NCBI GenBank assembly: GCA_027493405.1
Contig: JAOSKV010000047.1
Span: 1-64,000, forward strand
Length of the DNA stretch: 64,000 nt
Direction of reading: 5' to 3'
Origin: FEB-22 sp003105195
Lineage (GTDB): Bacteria; Pseudomonadota; Alphaproteobacteria; Rhizobiales; Xanthobacteraceae
Position numbers and translations under genes: made by a program. Below are positions 48,707 to 58,136 of the stretch, piece after piece. Numbering within the stretch: position 1 is the stretch's first letter; each line of letters begins with the position of its first letter. The notes beneath the pieces are model-generated. The model saw nothing but the letters and a program-made list of their open reading frames with translations, did not search any database and was not told the DNA's origin.

Positions 48707-49378
48707 ATGCCGGCGGCTTCCCCGGCCAGAATCGGCTGGCGCGCGGCGCTGAGCCCGCGCTTCCTGCGCGCGCCGTCCGTCGTGGTCCTGATCCTCGCGA
48801 ACCTCGTGCCGCTCGCCGGCGTGCTGTGGTGGGGCTGGGACCTGTTCAGCCTGATGGTGCTCTACTGGATGGAGACCGGCATCATCGGCATCTTCGCGAT
48901 CGTGCAGATGGCGATCGCGGCGCGCTGGTGGGCGCTCTACCTGGTGCCGTTCTTCGTGGTGCATTTCGGCGGCTTCATGGCCGGGCACCTGTTCTTCCTG
49001 CTCGTGATGTTCGGCGGCGGCGCGCCGGCCAGCGACCTTTCGTTGCTGCCCGAGACGCTGCGCGCGCAGCTGACCGAGCGCGGGCTCTGGCCGGCCTTCG
49101 CGGCGCTCGCGGTCAGCCACACGGTCTCCTTCGTGCTCAACGTCGCGCGCCGGCCGGAGCCGATGCCCGGCCGCCACCCGATCGCGCGCGATCCGCCGCA
49201 GCCGCAGTCCGTGATGCTCGCGCCCTATGGCCGCATCGTCGTCATGCACATGACGATCATCTTCGGCGCGATCGTCGCGCAGGCGGTCGGCTCCAAGGTC
49301 GGTGCCTTCGCGCTGCTGGTCGTGCTCAAGATCGTGGTCGACGTGGCCGCGCACGTGCGCAAGAACTTCAGCGCCTGA
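48707..49378 (+). CDS. DUF6498-like multi-pass membrane protein
   Basis: A 223-aa protein with about five membrane helices: PSVVVLILANLVPLAGVLWW, FSLMVLYWMETGIIGIF, WALYLVPFFVVHFGGFMAGHLFF, AALAVSHTVSFVLN and IVVMHMTIIFGAIVAQAVG. The pattern W...L..LYW.E..IIG and FF..HFGGF matches a family I recall as DUF6498; function unknown. Its last 11 bases overlap the convergent DUF72 gene. Confidence 0.7.
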   Translation: MPAASPARIGWRAALSPRFLRAPSVVVLILANLVPLAGVLWWGWDLFSLMVLYWMETGIIGIFAIVQMAIAARWWALYLVPFFVVHFGGFMAGHLFFLLVMFGGGAPASDLSLLPETLRAQLTERGLWPAFAALAVSHTVSFVLNVARRPEPMPGRHPIARDPPQPQSVMLAPYGRIVVMHMTIIFGAIVAQAVGSKVGAFALLVVLKIVVDVAAHVRKNFSA

Positions 49379-50186
49379 TCGGCCCGAGCCGCTCGATCAG
49401 CGCCATGGCGCCGGCCGGCGCGCGCAGCTTGCCCTCGTGGATGATGTAGAGGAACACGTCGCGCGGCAGCTTCCGCGCCGGCGCCTCGGGCGCCACATGG
49501 GGCAGGTCCGCCGGCGCGCCGCCTTCGGCCCAGAGGCGGGCGCGCTTCGCCCAGGCGTCGAGCGCCTTCCCCGGATAGGCGGTCGCGACCGTGTCCTCGG
49601 CCTTCTGCAGCCGTGCATAGACGAAGTCGCCGGTGACGTCGGCGATCGCCGGATAGTCGTGGTGGTCGGCATAGACCACGGGCACTGCGAAGCGGCGCAG
49701 CAGCGCGACGAAACCGGGCGCGCGGAAGCTGTCGTGGCGCACCTCGACCGCGTGGCGCAGCTTGCGGCCGCCGAAGCTTTCGGGCAGCAGCTCGAGGAAG
49801 CCGCCGAAGTCCTTCTCGTCGAACTTCTTGGTCGGCGCGAACTGCCAGAGCACCGGGCCGAGCCGGTCGCCGAGCTCGAGCACGCCAGAATCGTAGAACC
49901 GCTTGACCGAGTCGCCGGCCTCGGCGAGCACGCGGCGATTGGTGGCGAAGCGCGGGCCCTTGACCGAGAACACGAAGCCGTCCGGCACCTCGCGCGCCCA
50001 CTTGCGGAAGCTCTCGGGCTTCTGCGAGCCGTAATAGGTCGCGTTGATCTCGATCGCGGTCAGGCGCTCGCCCGCATAGGCGAGCTCCTTCGCCTGGGCG
50101 AGCCCCTCGGGATAGAACACGCCGCGCCACGGCTCGAAGGTCCAGCCGCCGATGCCGACGCGGATCGTGCCGGGCTTCCTGGGCAT
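49368..50186 (-). CDS. DUF72 (YecE-family) protein
   Basis: A 272-aa protein of the YecE/DUF72 TIM-barrel family: RVGIGGWTFEPWRGVFYPEG, EINATYYGSQKPESFRKWA, FVFSVKGPRFATNRR, VLWQFAPTKKFDEKDFGGF, AVEVRHDSF and VVYADHHDYP follow the family order. Biochemical role unestablished. It is followed upstream (11 bases) by the AMP nucleosidase gene on the same strand, so the two may be co-transcribed. Confidence 0.9.
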   Translation of the reverse strand: MPRKPGTIRVGIGGWTFEPWRGVFYPEGLAQAKELAYAGERLTAIEINATYYGSQKPESFRKWAREVPDGFVFSVKGPRFATNRRVLAEAGDSVKRFYDSGVLELGDRLGPVLWQFAPTKKFDEKDFGGFLELLPESFGGRKLRHAVEVRHDSFRAPGFVALLRRFAVPVVYADHHDYPAIADVTGDFVYARLQKAEDTVATAYPGKALDAWAKRARLWAEGGAPADLPHVAPEAPARKLPRDVFLYIIHEGKLRAPAGAMALIERLGPIRR

Positions 50187-50197
50187 TCGGTCCTCCG

Positions 50198-51694
50198 CTA
50201 CTGGAACGCCACCTCGGCGAAGCTGCGCAGCTTGCGGGAATGCAGCCGCTCGCGCTCCTGCGCCTTGAGCTTCTGCAGCGCCGCGAGGCCGATCTGGAGG
50301 TGCTGGCCGACGCGCTGGCGGTAGAACTCGCTCGCCATGCCGGCGAGCTTGATCTCGCCCTGCAGCGGCTTGTCGGAGACGCAGAGCAGGGTGCCGTAGG
50401 GTACGCGGAAACGGAAGCCGTTGGCCGCGATCGCGGCCGACTCCATGTCAAGGGCGACGGCGCGCGAGAGCGAGAGGCGCCTGATCGTGGCCGCGTGGTC
50501 GCCGAGCTCCCAGTTGCGGTTGTCGACGCTCGCGACCGTGCCGGTGCGCATCACGCGCTTGAGCTCGAAGCCGGTGAGGCCGGTCACCTCGCCGACCGCC
50601 TGCTCGAGCGCGACCTGCATCTCGGCGAGCGCCGGGATCGGCACCCAGAGCGGCAGCTCCTCGTCGAGCACGTGGTCCTCGCGCACGTAGCCGTGCGCCA
50701 GCACGTAGTCGCCGAGCTTCTGCGAGTTGCGCAGGCCCGCGCAGTGGCCGAGCATCAGCCAGGCGTGCGGGCGCATCACGGCGACGTGGTCCGTGATGTT
50801 GCGCGCGTTGGAAGGGCCGGTGCCGATATTGATCATGGTGATGCCGCCCCAGTCCGGCTCCACCAGGTGGTAGGCCGGCATCTGCGGCAGCCGGTCGGGC
50901 AGGGTGCCGGTCGGGGCGGCGGCGCCGAAGCGGGCATTGCGGGTGACGACGTCGCCGGGCTCGACGAAGGCGTCGCAGGCGGGGTCGCCGGCCGCCATGC
51001 GCTCGCGGCAGATGCGGGCGAAGGCGTCGATGTAGAACTGGTAGTTGGTGAAGATCACGAAGTTCTGGAAATGCCCGGGCGCCGTGCCGGTGTAGTGATA
51101 GAGCCGGTGCAGCGAGTAGTCGACGCGGGCGGCGCGGAACAGCGCGAGCGGCTCGGGCGCGCCGGGCGGCCGGATGCGCGTGCCGTCGGCGATCGCGTCG
51201 TCCATGGCGGCGAGGTCTGGGGTGTCGAACAGGTCGCGCAGCGGCGCCTCGCTGGGTGCCGCGCGCCCCGTGACGCTCGCCTCGATATTGATGTCGCGCG
51301 CATAGGCGAAGTGCACCGGGATCGGCTCGGCGGACTCGCCGATCTCGACGGGCACGCCCTGGTTCTGCAGCAGGAGAGAGATCTGCTCGGTGAAATACTC
51401 GCGGAACAGGTCGGGCCGCGTCACCGTGGTCTCGTGCACGCCGGGGCCGGCGACGAAGCCGTAGGCGAGGCGCGAGTCGAGCCGGGCGTGGCTGCGGGTC
51501 GTGATCCGCACGAACGGATAGGTGGCGCGCACGCGCGTAGCCAGCGGCTCCCCGCCCGCATAGGCCTCGAAACGCTCGCGCAGGAAGCGCGTGTTGCGCG
51601 TATAGATCTCGTCGAGCCGGGCGACGGCGGCGGCCGCGTCGGTGAAGGCTTCGGTCGCGACCGGCGGGGGCGAGGCGAGACTCGGGGCGGTCAT
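50198..51694 (-). CDS. amn: AMP nucleosidase
   Basis: Amn hydrolyses AMP to adenine and ribose 5-phosphate, regulating adenylate pools. The 498-aa protein has the N-terminal AMP-nucleosidase domain (FVRITTRSHARLDSRLAYGFV) and the C-terminal nucleoside-phosphorylase-like domain (GGITMINIGTGPSNARNITDHVAVMRPHAW in order, LMLGHCAGLR, VALDMESAAIAANGFRFRVPYG, LCVSDKPLQGEIKL). Length matches the family (~490 aa). Start at 51694 (MTAPSLASPPP). Confidence 0.94.
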   Translation of the reverse strand: MTAPSLASPPPVATEAFTDAAAAVARLDEIYTRNTRFLRERFEAYAGGEPLATRVRATYPFVRITTRSHARLDSRLAYGFVAGPGVHETTVTRPDLFREYFTEQISLLLQNQGVPVEIGESAEPIPVHFAYARDINIEASVTGRAAPSEAPLRDLFDTPDLAAMDDAIADGTRIRPPGAPEPLALFRAARVDYSLHRLYHYTGTAPGHFQNFVIFTNYQFYIDAFARICRERMAAGDPACDAFVEPGDVVTRNARFGAAAPTGTLPDRLPQMPAYHLVEPDWGGITMINIGTGPSNARNITDHVAVMRPHAWLMLGHCAGLRNSQKLGDYVLAHGYVREDHVLDEELPLWVPIPALAEMQVALEQAVGEVTGLTGFELKRVMRTGTVASVDNRNWELGDHAATIRRLSLSRAVALDMESAAIAANGFRFRVPYGTLLCVSDKPLQGEIKLAGMASEFYRQRVGQHLQIGLAALQKLKAQERERLHSRKLRSFAEVAFQ

Positions 51695-51800
51695 CCTGCG
51701 ATCATGCGGAAAGCCGGGCGGGCCGCAAGAGCCGATCCGCCACGCGCCCCGGGGAACCCGGGCATACGCGCGAGTTGGTGGGATGCCTCGGCGGCCCGCG

Positions 51801-52361
51801 TCAGCCTCCGATATCGCGATAGATCTCCGACAGCGGCACCTCCGCTGCGAGCGCCGGAATGCGGATCGTCTCGTCGCGGCCGGCGAGGACGCTCGGGCCG
51901 GGCGAGAAGCCGAGCGAGCCGCGCAGCCATATCCAGGCCTTCGGCTCGTCCTGGGCGAGCACCAGATAGGCCGCGAGGGACGGCAGGCGCAGATACTCCG
52001 CGGCCTTGTCGCCGAGATCCTCCGTGGCGGATGACGGCGAGACCACTTCGGCGATCAACACCGGCGCCGTCGCGGTCAGGTCGTTCAGCGGGCCGCCGGC
52101 AGCGTCGACGACGACGTCGGGGTAACGGATCGTGTCGGGGCCCACGTCGACTGCGAAGTCGGAGGTCAGCACGGTCCATTGGACGGCGTCGAGGCGGCGC
52201 TCCAGCGCGTTTGCGAGCCGACGCATCACGATCGCATGTCCGCGGGACCCGCCCGTCATCATCACGACACGACGCCCCGCGAGCTCGAATCGTCCTTCGC
52301 GTCCCTGCACCCAGGCAAGGAACGACGATCTGTCCATGCGCAACCGGGTCAGGACGTTCAT
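51801..52361 (-). CDS. Uma2-family (DUF820) putative endonuclease
   Basis: A 186-aa protein with the Uma2 restriction-endonuclease-like fold: an N-terminal FLAWVQGREGRFELAGRRVV, core motif YPDVVVDAAGG (catalytic Asp), then VLIAEVVSPSSATEDLGDKAAEYLRLPS, containing the E.vSpS motif and conserved Lys. The family is abundant in cyanobacteria and alphaproteobacteria, often of unknown role or near mobile DNA. Solitary here. An upstream in-frame ATG (52394) is less likely than 52361 (MNVLTRLRMDR). Confidence 0.82.
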   Translation of the reverse strand: MNVLTRLRMDRSSFLAWVQGREGRFELAGRRVVMMTGGSRGHAIVMRRLANALERRLDAVQWTVLTSDFAVDVGPDTIRYPDVVVDAAGGPLNDLTATAPVLIAEVVSPSSATEDLGDKAAEYLRLPSLAAYLVLAQDEPKAWIWLRGSLGFSPGPSVLAGRDETIRIPALAAEVPLSEIYRDIGG

Positions 52362-52416
52362 CGACGCCTCATCTCGGAAGCAATCTACCAGCACGCGGCC
52401 GACAATAGAAGCAGAA

Positions 52417-52438
52417 GGCCCGGGCTCTCGCCTGGGCC
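52417..52438 (-). terminator. rho-independent terminator of groESL
   Basis: On the minus strand, GGCCCAGGC-GAGA-GCCCGGGCC forms a stem with one A-C mismatch, followed by TTCTGCTTCTATT. It lies after the duplicated groEL tails and suits the end of the groESL message. Confidence 0.7.
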
Positions 52439-52460
52439 TCCGTTCTCTGTCGGCTCGCGT

Positions 52461-52639
52461 CCTCAGAAGTCCATGCCGCCGCCGCCCGCCGAAGTCGGCT
52501 GTTGCCGACTTCGGAACTGCGAAGTGGCCGGGCGGGGTTCGCGACTCCGTCCTCAGAAGTCCATGCCGCCGCCGCCCGCCGAAGTCGGCTGTTGCCGACT
52601 TCGGATCTTCGAGTGGCCGGGCGGGGTTCGCGACTCCGT
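52461..52639. repeat. two tandem copies of the groEL 3' end, each with a hairpin
   Basis: The block CCTCAGAAGTCCATGCCGCC occurs at 52461, 52551 and 52640. The third is the real groEL end. The other two follow it as ~90-bp units containing the gene's Gly-Gly-Gly-Met-Asp-Phe-stop tail, a spacer, and a hairpin (CCGAAGTCGGC, loop TGTT, GCCGACTTCGG). The units differ at a few bases in the spacer. Confidence 0.9.
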
Positions 52640-52641
52640 CC

Positions 52642-54274
<1,633 letters not shown>

Positions 54275-54313
54275 TTTTCGTTGCTCCTGACGGATTTCAG
54301 CGGACGAGGCGGA

Positions 54314-54628
54314 TCAAGCGGCCTTCTTGCGCGCGGCTTCTTCCACCAGCACGCCCATGATGTCGCTCTCCTTCATGATCAGGTACTCGACGCCGTCGAT
54401 CTTGACCTCGGTGCCGGACCACTTGCCGAACAGCACCTTGTCGCCGGCCTTCACGTCGATCGGGATCAGCTTGCCGCTCTCGTCGCGCCCACCCGGGCCG
54501 ACCGCGGTGATCTCGCCCTGCTGCGGCTTCTCCTTGGCGGTGTCCGGGATGATGATGCCGCCGGCGCTCTTCTCCTCGGCCTCGATGCGCTTGACGACGA
54601 CACGGTCGTGAAGCGGGCGGAACTTCAT
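54314..54628 (-). CDS. groES: co-chaperonin GroES
   Basis: The 104-aa GroES starts MKFRPLHDRVVVKRIEAE and has the mobile-loop segment EKSAGGIIIPDTAKEKP plus GKLIPIDVKAGDKVLFGKWSG. It forms the heptameric lid on GroEL. The gene is 40 bases upstream of groEL in the standard order, behind a CIRCE-like element, indicating HrcA control of heat-shock expression. Confidence 0.97.
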   Translation of the reverse strand: MKFRPLHDRVVVKRIEAEEKSAGGIIIPDTAKEKPQQGEITAVGPGGRDESGKLIPIDVKAGDKVLFGKWSGTEVKIDGVEYLIMKESDIMGVLVEEAARKKAA

Positions 54629-54760
54629 GTGAGTCCTCCTAAGATTGTGATTCTACGAAGATTTTGAATTCGGATGGCGATCGGCAGGTCCCCCCGCACG
54701 ACCACCCGGGCGCCACATAGGTGGCTGATTTCGGCCCCGCAAGGGGCCGTCGCAAATTTT

Positions 54761-54787
54761 TTAGCACTCGCTGGGCTCGACTGCCAG
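54761..54787. promoter_or_regulatory. CIRCE-like (HrcA) operator, one arm degenerate
   Basis: The left arm TTAGCACTC is perfect; after exactly 9 bases the right arm reads GACTGCCAG, matching the consensus GAGTGCTAA at 6 of 9 positions. It lies upstream of groES, where HrcA operators are found. An AT-rich island at about 54826-54866 may hold promoter elements. Confidence 0.75.
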
Positions 54788-54916
54788 CAGTTTGTCAGCA
54801 GTCCTGCCGGAATGCTGCTACTGCCTTGATAATAAACAATTTATTCAGCTTTTGGGCTTGCAATGGAACTGTTGGGTGCCCGAGACTTTTCCAGTCCTGC
54901 GAACTGGAGGACTTCG

Positions 54917-55186
54917 ATGGTCAGTCAAGACTTCAAGCGTCAGCTCGGCGGCTACGGTCTCACCACGGCCCATATCTTCTATCGCCGGCCAGACCACCCG
55001 TGGCTGCTGCAGAGCTATGTGTGGCAGGAGTACGATCTCTGTCCGGCCTTCCCGGAGCTGCAGCGCTTCCTCTCCTTCTGGCAGACGTCGCTGGACGGCA
55101 TGCTGCACTCCGTTACGGTCGCCCATTCCAAGCTGATCAAGCCCGCCGAGATCAGCGCCCTCGACGGCGAGTTCCGCCTGCACTGA
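54917..55186 (+). CDS. usg-family protein
   Basis: An 89-aa protein starting MVSQDFKRQLGGYGLTTAHI, followed by YRRPDHPWLLQSYVWQEYDL, FPELQRFLSFW and LHSVTVAHSKLIKPAEI. This is the conserved alphaproteobacterial 'usg' protein, of unproven function. It has a GGAGG ribosome-binding site 7 bases upstream. It is divergent from groES and its end overlaps the 3' end of the convergent membrane gene. Confidence 0.85.
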   Translation: MVSQDFKRQLGGYGLTTAHIFYRRPDHPWLLQSYVWQEYDLCPAFPELQRFLSFWQTSLDGMLHSVTVAHSKLIKPAEISALDGEFRLH

Positions 55187-55718
55187 GGCGGGAAGAGCGG
55201 GCGCCGCCCCCCCTGGGGGCCTCCCAGGGCGCGGTCGGACCGCCATGGGCGGCACAGGCTGTACGGTCATCGCGCGAGAAGTCAGGCGAGACGGCCGGGG
55301 GCTGATCGCGTTCGGCCCGCGCGGGCCTCGCGAATGCCAGGGCGATCAGGGGGCTCACGACCAGATAGTGCAGGGCGATGAAGCCGGTCTCGATCAGGAA
55401 GAAGCCCGATACCGAGGCCATGCGGTGCTTGGCGGCCACCGCGATCACCATGAACGACCAGGCGAGCGGCGCCGCGACCGCGGCGAATTTCACGGCTCCG
55501 CGCAGCACGCTCTCGCCCGCGAACAGGCGCCAATAGACGAAGGTCCAGACCAATCCCTGGATCGCCATCGCGGCGAGGCCGAACGGGATGATCACGTCCG
55601 CACGGTAGACCTGCAAGGCTTCGTAGTGGTCCTTGAACACCGCCAGGTGCCAGAGGTAGCCGATCGGGAAAGTCGGCAGGACATAGGCGAGAAAGGCGAG
55701 CAGGAATCGCGTGGACAT
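55152..55718 (-). CDS. four-helix membrane protein, probable HxlR target
   Basis: A protein of about 140 convincing residues with four membrane helices (RFLLAFLAYVLPTFPIGYLW, IIPFGLAAMAIQGLVWTFVY, AAVAAPLAWSFMVIAVAA, SGFFLIETGFIALHYLVVSP), beginning MSTRFLLAFLAY at 55718. The C-terminal ~45 residues are Gly/Arg-rich and overlap usg, so the natural stop may have been lost. No family recognised with confidence. It is divergent from an HxlR regulator, with two operator-like palindromes between them, suggesting it is the regulated gene. Confidence 0.65.
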   Translation of the reverse strand: MSTRFLLAFLAYVLPTFPIGYLWHLAVFKDHYEALQVYRADVIIPFGLAAMAIQGLVWTFVYWRLFAGESVLRGAVKFAAVAAPLAWSFMVIAVAAKHRMASVSGFFLIETGFIALHYLVVSPLIALAFARPARAERDQPPAVSPDFSRDDRTACAAHGGPTAPWEAPRGGGARSSRLSAGGTRRRGR

Positions 55719-55733
55719 CGCGCCGTCCTCCGT

Positions 55734-55754
55734 TTACTTGCATCATGAAAGTCA
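55734..55754. promoter_or_regulatory. second HxlR operator-like palindrome
   Basis: Arms TTACTTGCA and TGAAAGTCA around TCA; an imperfect version of the site at 55766. Its centre is 32 bp (three helical turns) from that site. It lies just upstream of the leftward membrane gene. Confidence 0.6.
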
Positions 55755-55765
55755 CGCTAGGGCTA

Positions 55766-55786
55766 TCACTTGCATATTGCAAGTGA
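55766..55786. promoter_or_regulatory. HxlR operator-like perfect palindrome
   Basis: Arms TCACTTGCA and TGCAAGTGA, exact complements, around TAT. It is located 20 bases before the HxlR start, in the divergent promoter region, so it probably controls both genes. Confidence 0.75.
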
Positions 55787-55805
55787 CTCGACGGGGCGAC
55801 GCGGG

Positions 55806-56225
55806 ATGGCGGGAGAGGACGGCGAGGTCGGGCGCTGCCCCATCGATCATGCGCTGGCGATCTTCGGCGATCGCTGGACCCTGCTGGTGATCCGCGACCT
55901 CATGTTCCGCGGCAAATGCCACTACAGCGAGATGATCGCCTCGCCCGAGGGCATCGCCTCCAACGTCCTGGCGGCGCGGCTGAAGAAGCTCGAGGCGCAC
56001 GGCCTGATCTCGCGCCATGCCGACCCGGAGAACCGCAAGCAGATCGTCTACCGGCTGACCGACAAGGGCCTGGCGCTCGCACCTGTGTTGGTCGAGATCG
56101 TGCGCTGGAGCAGCGCCCACGATCCCGGGACGGCCGCGCCGAAGGCGTTCCTGCGGCGCGCCGCCCGGGACCGCGAGGCCCTGATCAGGGAGACGATCGC
56201 GGCGGCGAAGAAGACCCGCAGATAG
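55806..56225 (+). CDS. HxlR-family transcriptional regulator
   Basis: A 139-aa winged-helix regulator: RCPIDHALAIFGDRWTLLVIRDLMF with the family's N-terminal Cys, GIASNVLAARLKKLEAHGLI (recognition helix) and VYRLTDKGLALAPVL (wing). HxlR members sense reactive electrophiles or oxidants. The ATG at 55806 is preferred over a TTG at 55770, which would run through the operator. It is divergent from a membrane gene across two palindromes. Confidence 0.9.
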   Translation: MAGEDGEVGRCPIDHALAIFGDRWTLLVIRDLMFRGKCHYSEMIASPEGIASNVLAARLKKLEAHGLISRHADPENRKQIVYRLTDKGLALAPVLVEIVRWSSAHDPGTAAPKAFLRRAARDREALIRETIAAAKKTRR

Positions 56226-56299
56226 CGGCGCCCGCGTCTGGCGCCGGCCGCGCTGCCGTGGCAACGTCGCGGCTCCCGAACCGGCCGCGAGTCCGCCCG

Positions 56300-56671
56300 A
56301 TGCGCATCCGCTTCGCCTTCGCGAACCTCTCCCTCGACGCCGAGCTGCTCGATACGCCGACCGCCCGCGCGATCGCGGCGGCGCTGCCCTGCGCGGCCCG
56401 GGTGATGACCTGGGGCGAGGAGGTCTATTTCGACGTGCCGGTGCGGGTCGCGCGCGAGAGCGACGCGCGCGCCGTGGTGACGCCGGGCGAGATCGCCTAC
56501 TGGCCCGAAGGGCCGGCGATCGCCATCGGCTTCGGGCGCACGCCGATCAGTCGCGGCGAGGAGACGCGGCTCGCAAGCCCTTGCAACGTGTTCGCCCAGG
56601 CGCTCTCGGACGTGAAGGCGCTCGCCGCCGTACGCGCCGGCACGACCGTCACGGTGACACTGCTCGATTGA
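56300..56671 (+). CDS. cyclophilin-like (TM1367/PF04126-type) protein
   Basis: A 123-aa protein with the cyclophilin-like fold of the TM1367 group: VMTWGEEVYFDVPV, PGEIAYWPEGPAIAIGFGRTPIS and ASPCNVFAQALSDVKAL match the family pattern closely. These lack proven peptidyl-prolyl isomerase activity. The start at 56300 (MRIRFAFANLSLDAEL) fits the usual length. It lies downstream of HxlR on the same strand. Confidence 0.8.
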   Translation: MRIRFAFANLSLDAELLDTPTARAIAAALPCAARVMTWGEEVYFDVPVRVARESDARAVVTPGEIAYWPEGPAIAIGFGRTPISRGEETRLASPCNVFAQALSDVKALAAVRAGTTVTVTLLD

Positions 56672-56678
56672 GGCGCCG

Positions 56679-56735
56679 ATGAAGCTCTTCACCTGCTGGC
56701 GCTCACAGGCCGCCTGCCGGGTGCGGATCGCGCTG
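56679..56735 (+). pseudogene. 5' fragment of a maleylacetoacetate isomerase-like GST gene
   Basis: The first 19 codons read MKLFTCWRSQAACRVRIAL, which matches the start of MaiA/zeta-class glutathione transferases (MKLY.YFRSSAAYRVRIAL). After that the sequence changes abruptly to unrelated DNA. A truncated start fragment. Confidence 0.6.
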
Positions 56736-57229
56736 CGGCCCGCGCGGATGTCGGATACGGCGGTGTCGAGCGAGGGGCGCACGCCGAGCCGCTCAGACAG
56801 GCCGAGGCCGCGCCGGTCCATCACGATCATCCGGTGCGTGTCGGCGAACCGCTCGGCGAAGCCGCGCAGGCGCGGCTCCTCCAGCCCATCTCGATATGCG
56901 AGACGAAGCCCGGGATGACGACCAGGGCCGGGCCCTCGTCGAGCGACGCATAGGCGACGCTGCCGCCGTCGGCGCAGGCGAAGCGCACCTGCGGCAGTTG
57001 CCGGCGCGCGGCGGGCGCGGCGCGGCTCTCGCGCAGTCGGCGATACTCGGCCTCGGTCTCGGCGGAGGGCTTCATGCCCAGCTCCGCATCGAGCAGGCGG
57101 GCGCAGGCCTGGTAGGCCGTCTCCAGCGCGTCCACCGCGCCGGCCGCCGCACGGGTGCGCATCAGCAGGCGGTGGCTCGACTCGCGGAACGGATCGATGG
57201 CGAGAAGCCGGGTGGCGGCGCCGACGCGT
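56736..57229 (-). pseudogene. internal fragment of a BTAD-domain/alpha-beta-hydrolase regulator
   Basis: The right part encodes a bacterial-transcriptional-activator domain end (LAIDPFRESSHRLLMRT, ALETAYQACARLLDAELGM, PSAETEAEYRRLR). It is followed by the beginning of an alpha/beta hydrolase (VAYASLDEGPALVVIPGFVS, then in another frame RLRGFAERFADTHRMIVMD and RRGLGLSERLGVRPSLD). The frame slips near 56888. The hydrolase is cut off before its nucleophile, and the N-terminal DNA-binding domain is missing. Confidence 0.65.
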
Positions 57230-57373
57230 CATGCCGCCCGCGAAGGGGAGCCGGCCGCGGCCTACATGCTGGTCGGCCTCGCCTTCGAGGAGCGGCGCTC
57301 GCGCGCGCATGGCGAGGCCTATCGCGACTACCAGCGTCGCGTCCCGATGCTGCTGCCGTTCACGAAACGGTGA
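57230..57373 (+). pseudogene. 3' fragment of a NnrU/isoprenylcysteine-methyltransferase-like gene
   Basis: The last ~45 codons read AAAYMLVGLAFEERRSRAHG, then EAYRDYQRRVPMLLPFTKR and stop. This is the characteristic C-terminus of NnrU/ICMT-like membrane proteins (FEER.L...G.AY..Y..RVPML.P). Nothing upstream continues it. Confidence 0.55.
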
Positions 57374-57608
57374 CCGGCCGAGCCGGCCTGGTTAACTCAG
57401 CGTTAGGGCGCGCAGGCAAAACTCGCGTCGCCCGTTCACCCCCACGGGCGGATCAACGCTGTCCGTGGAGGGCGCGCCTGATGCGCAATCGAGGCATTTC
57501 CGGGTGGCCGGCCGGCGCACCCGCGTCCAGCCGTCCGTGTTTCTCTCCCGCCAACCAGCGGACCAGCGCGCGCCTGCCGGCGGGCGCGAGCCGGGTGGAG
57601 GCGCGCCC

Positions 57609-58136
57609 ATGAGCGCGCGCAAGATCTCACCGACCGACAAAGAGGTCTTCTTCCACGAGGACGACATCATCGTCTCGAAGACCGACCTCAAGGGGCGCAT
57701 CACCTATGCGAACCGGACCTTCTGCGAGATCGCCGGCTACACCGAACGCGACCTCCTCGGCCAGCCCCACAGCCTGATCCGCCATCCCGACATGCCGCGC
57801 GCGGTGTTCAAGCTCCTGTGGGACACGTTGCAGGACGGGCAGGAGCTGTTCGCCTACGTGAAGAACATGTCCAGGACCGGCGACTACTACTGGGTGTTCG
57901 CGCACGTGACGCCCTCGTTCGACGGGGCGGGCAAGATCATCGGCTACCACTCCAACCGGCGCGTGCCGAACCGCGACATCCTGGCGCGGATCATCGCGCC
58001 GCTCTATGCCGAGCTGCTGCAGGAAGAGAAACGGCACAAGAACGGCAAGGATGCGCTGGCCGCCGGGAAGGCCGCGTTCGACGAGTTCGTGCGCGGAAAG
58101 AGGATGGGCTATGATCAACTGGTCTTCTCTCTCTAG
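57609..58136 (+). CDS. PAS-domain sensor (Aer-like, soluble half)
   Basis: A 175-aa protein with one PAS domain closely resembling Aer: DDIIVSKTDLKGRITYANRTF, GYTERDLLGQPHSLIRHPDMPRAVFKLLW and YVKNMSRTGDYYWVFAHVTP. Aer PAS domains bind FAD and sense redox/energy state. The C-terminal ~60 residues are helical. Its last 26 bases overlap the start of the next gene, which encodes a chemoreceptor transducer, so the two likely form a split energy-taxis receptor. Confidence 0.88.
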   Translation: MSARKISPTDKEVFFHEDDIIVSKTDLKGRITYANRTFCEIAGYTERDLLGQPHSLIRHPDMPRAVFKLLWDTLQDGQELFAYVKNMSRTGDYYWVFAHVTPSFDGAGKIIGYHSNRRVPNRDILARIIAPLYAELLQEEKRHKNGKDALAAGKAAFDEFVRGKRMGYDQLVFSL

